A DNA stretch of 64,000 nucleotides, from NCBI GenBank assembly GCA_041389525.1, contig JAWKRR010000044.1, positions 3,371 through 67,370 on the forward strand, read 5' to 3'. Each line of letters begins with the position of its first letter. Within the stretch, counting starts at the first letter, position 1. Source of the DNA: JACKFB01 sp041389525 (GTDB lineage: Bacteria > Myxococcota_A > UBA9042 > PHBI01 > JACKFB01). This document shows positions 61,853 to 64,000 of the stretch, piece after piece. The position numbers were made by a program, and so were the translations under genes. Below the pieces are notes generated by a model that was given only the letters and a program-made list of their open reading frames with translations, was not told where the DNA came from and searched no databases.

Positions 61853-62970
61853 TCTCGGGCGGCCGATCGGGCCGCCGCGGTAGGGTGCTGGGCCAAGACG
61901 GCGACGCGATGCTGCTGCAGCTCCCCGGCGGGGAGATCGTGCGCGCGGCGGCAGTGGCCGGTGCGCGGGCTGGCGATCTCGTGGACGCGGGGCGGGTCGT
62001 CTTTCGCCACCCGACCGGCGTGTGGCCGGCGCCGCTCAGCGATGGGGCGCGTTTCGCCGACACGGCGCGGTGGCGGCGGCTGCAGCGGCGCGCAGAGCTC
62101 ATCGCCAGGACGAGGGCCTTCTTCGAGGCGCGGGGCTTCATGGCCGTCGAGACCCCCCTGGTCGTCGACACGCCCGGGACCGAGGTCCACATCGCGCCGA
62201 CCGCGGTGCAGCAGGCGGTCGCGCCGGGCGAACCCCCACGCACGCGCTGGCTGATCCCGTCCCCCGAGCTGCACATGAAGCGGCTCTTGGCCGGCGGCTC
62301 GGGCCCGATCTATCAGCTCACGCGGGTCTTTCGCGACGGTGAGCGCGGCCAGCACCACCGCGCCGAGTTCTCGATGCTCGAGTGGTACCGCCCGTGGGCC
62401 GGCATCGACGCGCTGATGGAGGACTGCGAGGCGTGGCTCAGCGAGCTCGCCCCCAGCGGCCAGGTCCCGTGGCAGGGGCGGACGCTCGATCTGCGGCCAC
62501 CGTGGCCCCGCATCCCGTTCCTGTCCGCGCTGCGTGAGCGTGCGGGGGTGAGCGAGCCGGACCGGCTGAGCCCCGACGAGCAGCTCGCCGCCTTCGTGGA
62601 GCACGTGGAGCCGACCTTGGGCCAGCGAGGCCCCGAGTTCCTTGTCGATTGGCCCATCGCGCTGGCGTCACTGGCCCGCGCGAACCCGACGAACCCAGCC
62701 GTCGCCGAGCGATTCGAGCTCTTCTGCGGTGGCCTCGAGCTGGCCAACGCCTTCGGCGAGCTGTGTGACGCCGAGGAGCAGCGGCGCCGCTGCAACGCCG
62801 AGAACGACGAGCGCCGCGCCCTGGGGCTGCCACAGCTCCCCCTGGACGAGGCGTTTCTTCAGGCGCTGTCTGAGGGTTTGCCGCCATCGGCCGGCATCGC
62901 CGCGGGCATGGACCGCGTCGTGATGCTGCTGCTAGGCGCCGAGGACATCGACGAGGTCCTGACCTTCTGA
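61849..62970 (+). CDS. epmA: EF-P (R)-beta-lysine ligase EpmA
   Basis: 373 residues from the GTG at 61849, overlapping the efp stop by 4 bases. A paralogue of the class II LysRS catalytic domain that attaches (R)-beta-lysine to the EF-P loop Lys. Motif 2 region is FRDGERGQHHRAEFSMLEWY, and motif 3 is GIAAGMDRVVMLLLGAED; IPSPELHMKRLLAGG is also typical. E. coli EpmA has 325 residues; here about 50-60 extra N-terminal residues (RGRVLGQDGDAMLLQLPGG to about VVFRHPTG) look beta-rich. EpmB, the lysine 2,3-aminomutase that makes beta-lysine, is not in the window. The 3' end overlaps the convergent kinase gene by 39 bp. Confidence 0.93.
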   Translation: MISGGRSGRRGRVLGQDGDAMLLQLPGGEIVRAAAVAGARAGDLVDAGRVVFRHPTGVWPAPLSDGARFADTARWRRLQRRAELIARTRAFFEARGFMAVETPLVVDTPGTEVHIAPTAVQQAVAPGEPPRTRWLIPSPELHMKRLLAGGSGPIYQLTRVFRDGERGQHHRAEFSMLEWYRPWAGIDALMEDCEAWLSELAPSGQVPWQGRTLDLRPPWPRIPFLSALRERAGVSEPDRLSPDEQLAAFVEHVEPTLGQRGPEFLVDWPIALASLARANPTNPAVAERFELFCGGLELANAFGELCDAEEQRRRCNAENDERRALGLPQLPLDEAFLQALSEGLPPSAGIAAGMDRVVMLLLGAEDIDEVLTF

Positions 62971-64000
62971 AGGAGCTTTGGCAGCGGCCTCGGCGGCGAG
63001 CCGCTCTTGGTGGCGCGCCTGAATCTGCTTCATCAGCGGCATCATCAGGTTGAAGTCGATCCCCGCCTTCGCCGCGGCCGGCGTGAAGAGGAAGTCGACG
63101 AGGTAGAAGTCGCTGAAGACGTTGAGGCCGGGTGCTGCGACCTTGGCGTATCCGTCGAAGAAGAGCATCTGCTTGAGGATGAGCAGGAACTCGCTCGGCA
63201 GCGTGATCCCGTAGCGGTAGGCCACCCGCGTGGCCTCGGGCATGATCTCCTCGTAGCGGATCTCGGACATCGCCATGTCCACCAGCGGGCTGTAGACCGC
63301 GCTGAAGTCCCGGATGAGGCCGGCGCGGTCGATGGTCTCGCGGACGGCGCCGATCTCGATCATCACGTCGGCCAGCGCCTCGTAGTCCTTGGCCGCGAAG
63401 GCGAGGACGTAGCGCATCACCGTGTGGCGCTGCGCGTCGGTGAAGCGCCCGATGATGCCGAAATCCAAGAAGCCGCAGGCGGGACCGTCGGGCAGCATCA
63501 TGAGGTTGCCGGCGTGGGCGTCACCGTGGAAGTAGCCGTGCAGCATCACCGTCAGCAACCACGCGCGCAGCCCCTTTCGCAGGTAGACCTCGGGGTCGAT
63601 GCCGGCGGCGCGCAGCCCCTCGGGATCGTCGGCCTTGATGCCGAAGAAGCGCTCCATCACCAGCACGCGCTCGGTGACCATGCCCTCGACGGGGTTGGGC
63701 GCGCGGACGTCGGTAATCCCGTGCTGCGCCATGATCTGGTTGAACTCGCGCTGGTTGTCCGCCTCGCGACGGAAGTCCAGCTCCTCGTGGATCGTGCGGT
63801 CGAAATCCTCGATAACACCTGACAGATTTGCCAATCGCGCGCCCTCGAAGAGGCGCTCGAGCACGGCCGCTCCCCGGCGCATCCACCAGATGTCGGCGTC
63901 GACGGTCTCGGCGATCCCGGGACGCTGCACCTTCACGACGACGGCCGACCCGTCGTGGAGTCGGGCGCCGTGAACCTGGGCGATGGAGGCTGAGCCCAGC
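62932..64000 (-). CDS. ABC1/AarF/UbiB-family kinase-like protein (5' end outside window)
   Basis: Partial: 355 C-terminal codons are present and the gene runs off the right edge. The frame begins inside the kinase-like domain with LGSASIAQVHGARLHDGS (the Ala-rich nucleotide loop of this family), then VVVKVQRPGI with the conserved Lys. Next are the catalytic FHGDAHAGNLMMLPDG and metal-binding FLDFGIIGRF. The C-terminus is helical (RYGITLPSEFLLILKQML). Members support ubiquinone or other isoprenoid lipid metabolism, acting as ATPases or atypical kinases; the exact role here is unknown. A C-terminal membrane anchor like that of UbiB is not evident. Confidence 0.9.
   Translation of the reverse strand, partial: LGSASIAQVHGARLHDGSAVVVKVQRPGIAETVDADIWWMRRGAAVLERLFEGARLANLSGVIEDFDRTIHEELDFRREADNQREFNQIMAQHGITDVRAPNPVEGMVTERVLVMERFFGIKADDPEGLRAAGIDPEVYLRKGLRAWLLTVMLHGYFHGDAHAGNLMMLPDGPACGFLDFGIIGRFTDAQRHTVMRYVLAFAAKDYEALADVMIEIGAVRETIDRAGLIRDFSAVYSPLVDMAMSEIRYEEIMPEATRVAYRYGITLPSEFLLILKQMLFFDGYAKVAAPGLNVFSDFYLVDFLFTPAAAKAGIDFNLMMPLMKQIQARHQERLAAEAAAKAPSEGQDLVDVLGA

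Overview
The window is GC-rich, gene-dense chromosomal DNA from a Gram-negative bacterium. It looks most like a deltaproteobacterial predator or scavenger of the Myxococcota/Bradymonadota type. The evidence is two MYXO-CTERM-like sorting tails, many large secreted repeat proteins and Cys-rich lipoproteins, a TRAP operon with a TAtT component, EF-P with EpmA, and frequent GTG/TTG starts with 1-4 base stop/start overlaps. No rRNA, tRNA, CRISPR array, transposase or phage gene was seen. Taxonomy below phylum cannot be read from this sequence.

Layout. 0.4-11.7 kb: a giant Asp-rich repeat protein whose reading frame continues, through a sorting-signal-like segment and a second signal peptide, into an OmpA-family barrel protein; then a Cys-rich lipoprotein and a collagen-like membrane protein. 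11.8-17.8 kb: a PuuC-like aldehyde dehydrogenase, a convergent lipocalin-like gene, a coupled set (matrixin-like protease, moaC, NFACT/RqcH-like) and a zinc-ribbon membrane protein. 17.9-21.6 kb: a large FG-GAP lipoprotein. 22.6-27.3 kb: a four-gene TRAP transporter operon (TAtT lipoprotein, DctP, enlarged DctQ, tailed DctM). 27.4-29.3 kb: cell-wall amidase, DUF2007-like protein, histidine phosphatase. 29.7-36.1 kb: three secreted proteins (HEAT repeats, VWA-like lipoprotein, 11-repeat lipoprotein). 36.4-44.1 kb: dnaK, a small lipoprotein, hutH, and a metabolic set (beta-decarboxylating dehydrogenase, thiolase, LeuA-like synthase). 44.3-47.6 kb: a thrombospondin type 3 lipoprotein. 47.9-57.7 kb: lysS followed by an envelope-biogenesis cluster (LolC/E permease, lolD, bamA, Skp/OmpH, a PPC-like lipoprotein, rhomboid protease). 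57.8-64 kb: fxsA, a DUF368 (PopT-type) protein with a large inserted domain, an IHF/HU gene, a broken outer-membrane barrel gene, efp-epmA, and an ABC1/UbiB kinase cut by the window edge.

How they fit together. Much of the window serves the cell envelope: lipoprotein trafficking (Lol), barrel insertion (BamA, Skp), lipid-carrier recycling (DUF368), wall remodelling (amidase), periplasmic uptake (TRAP) and a large set of exported repeat proteins that depend on these machines. The most unusual item is the first gene, which reads as a natural polyprotein joining two exported proteins through a short Arg-rich loop predicted to be cytoplasmic.
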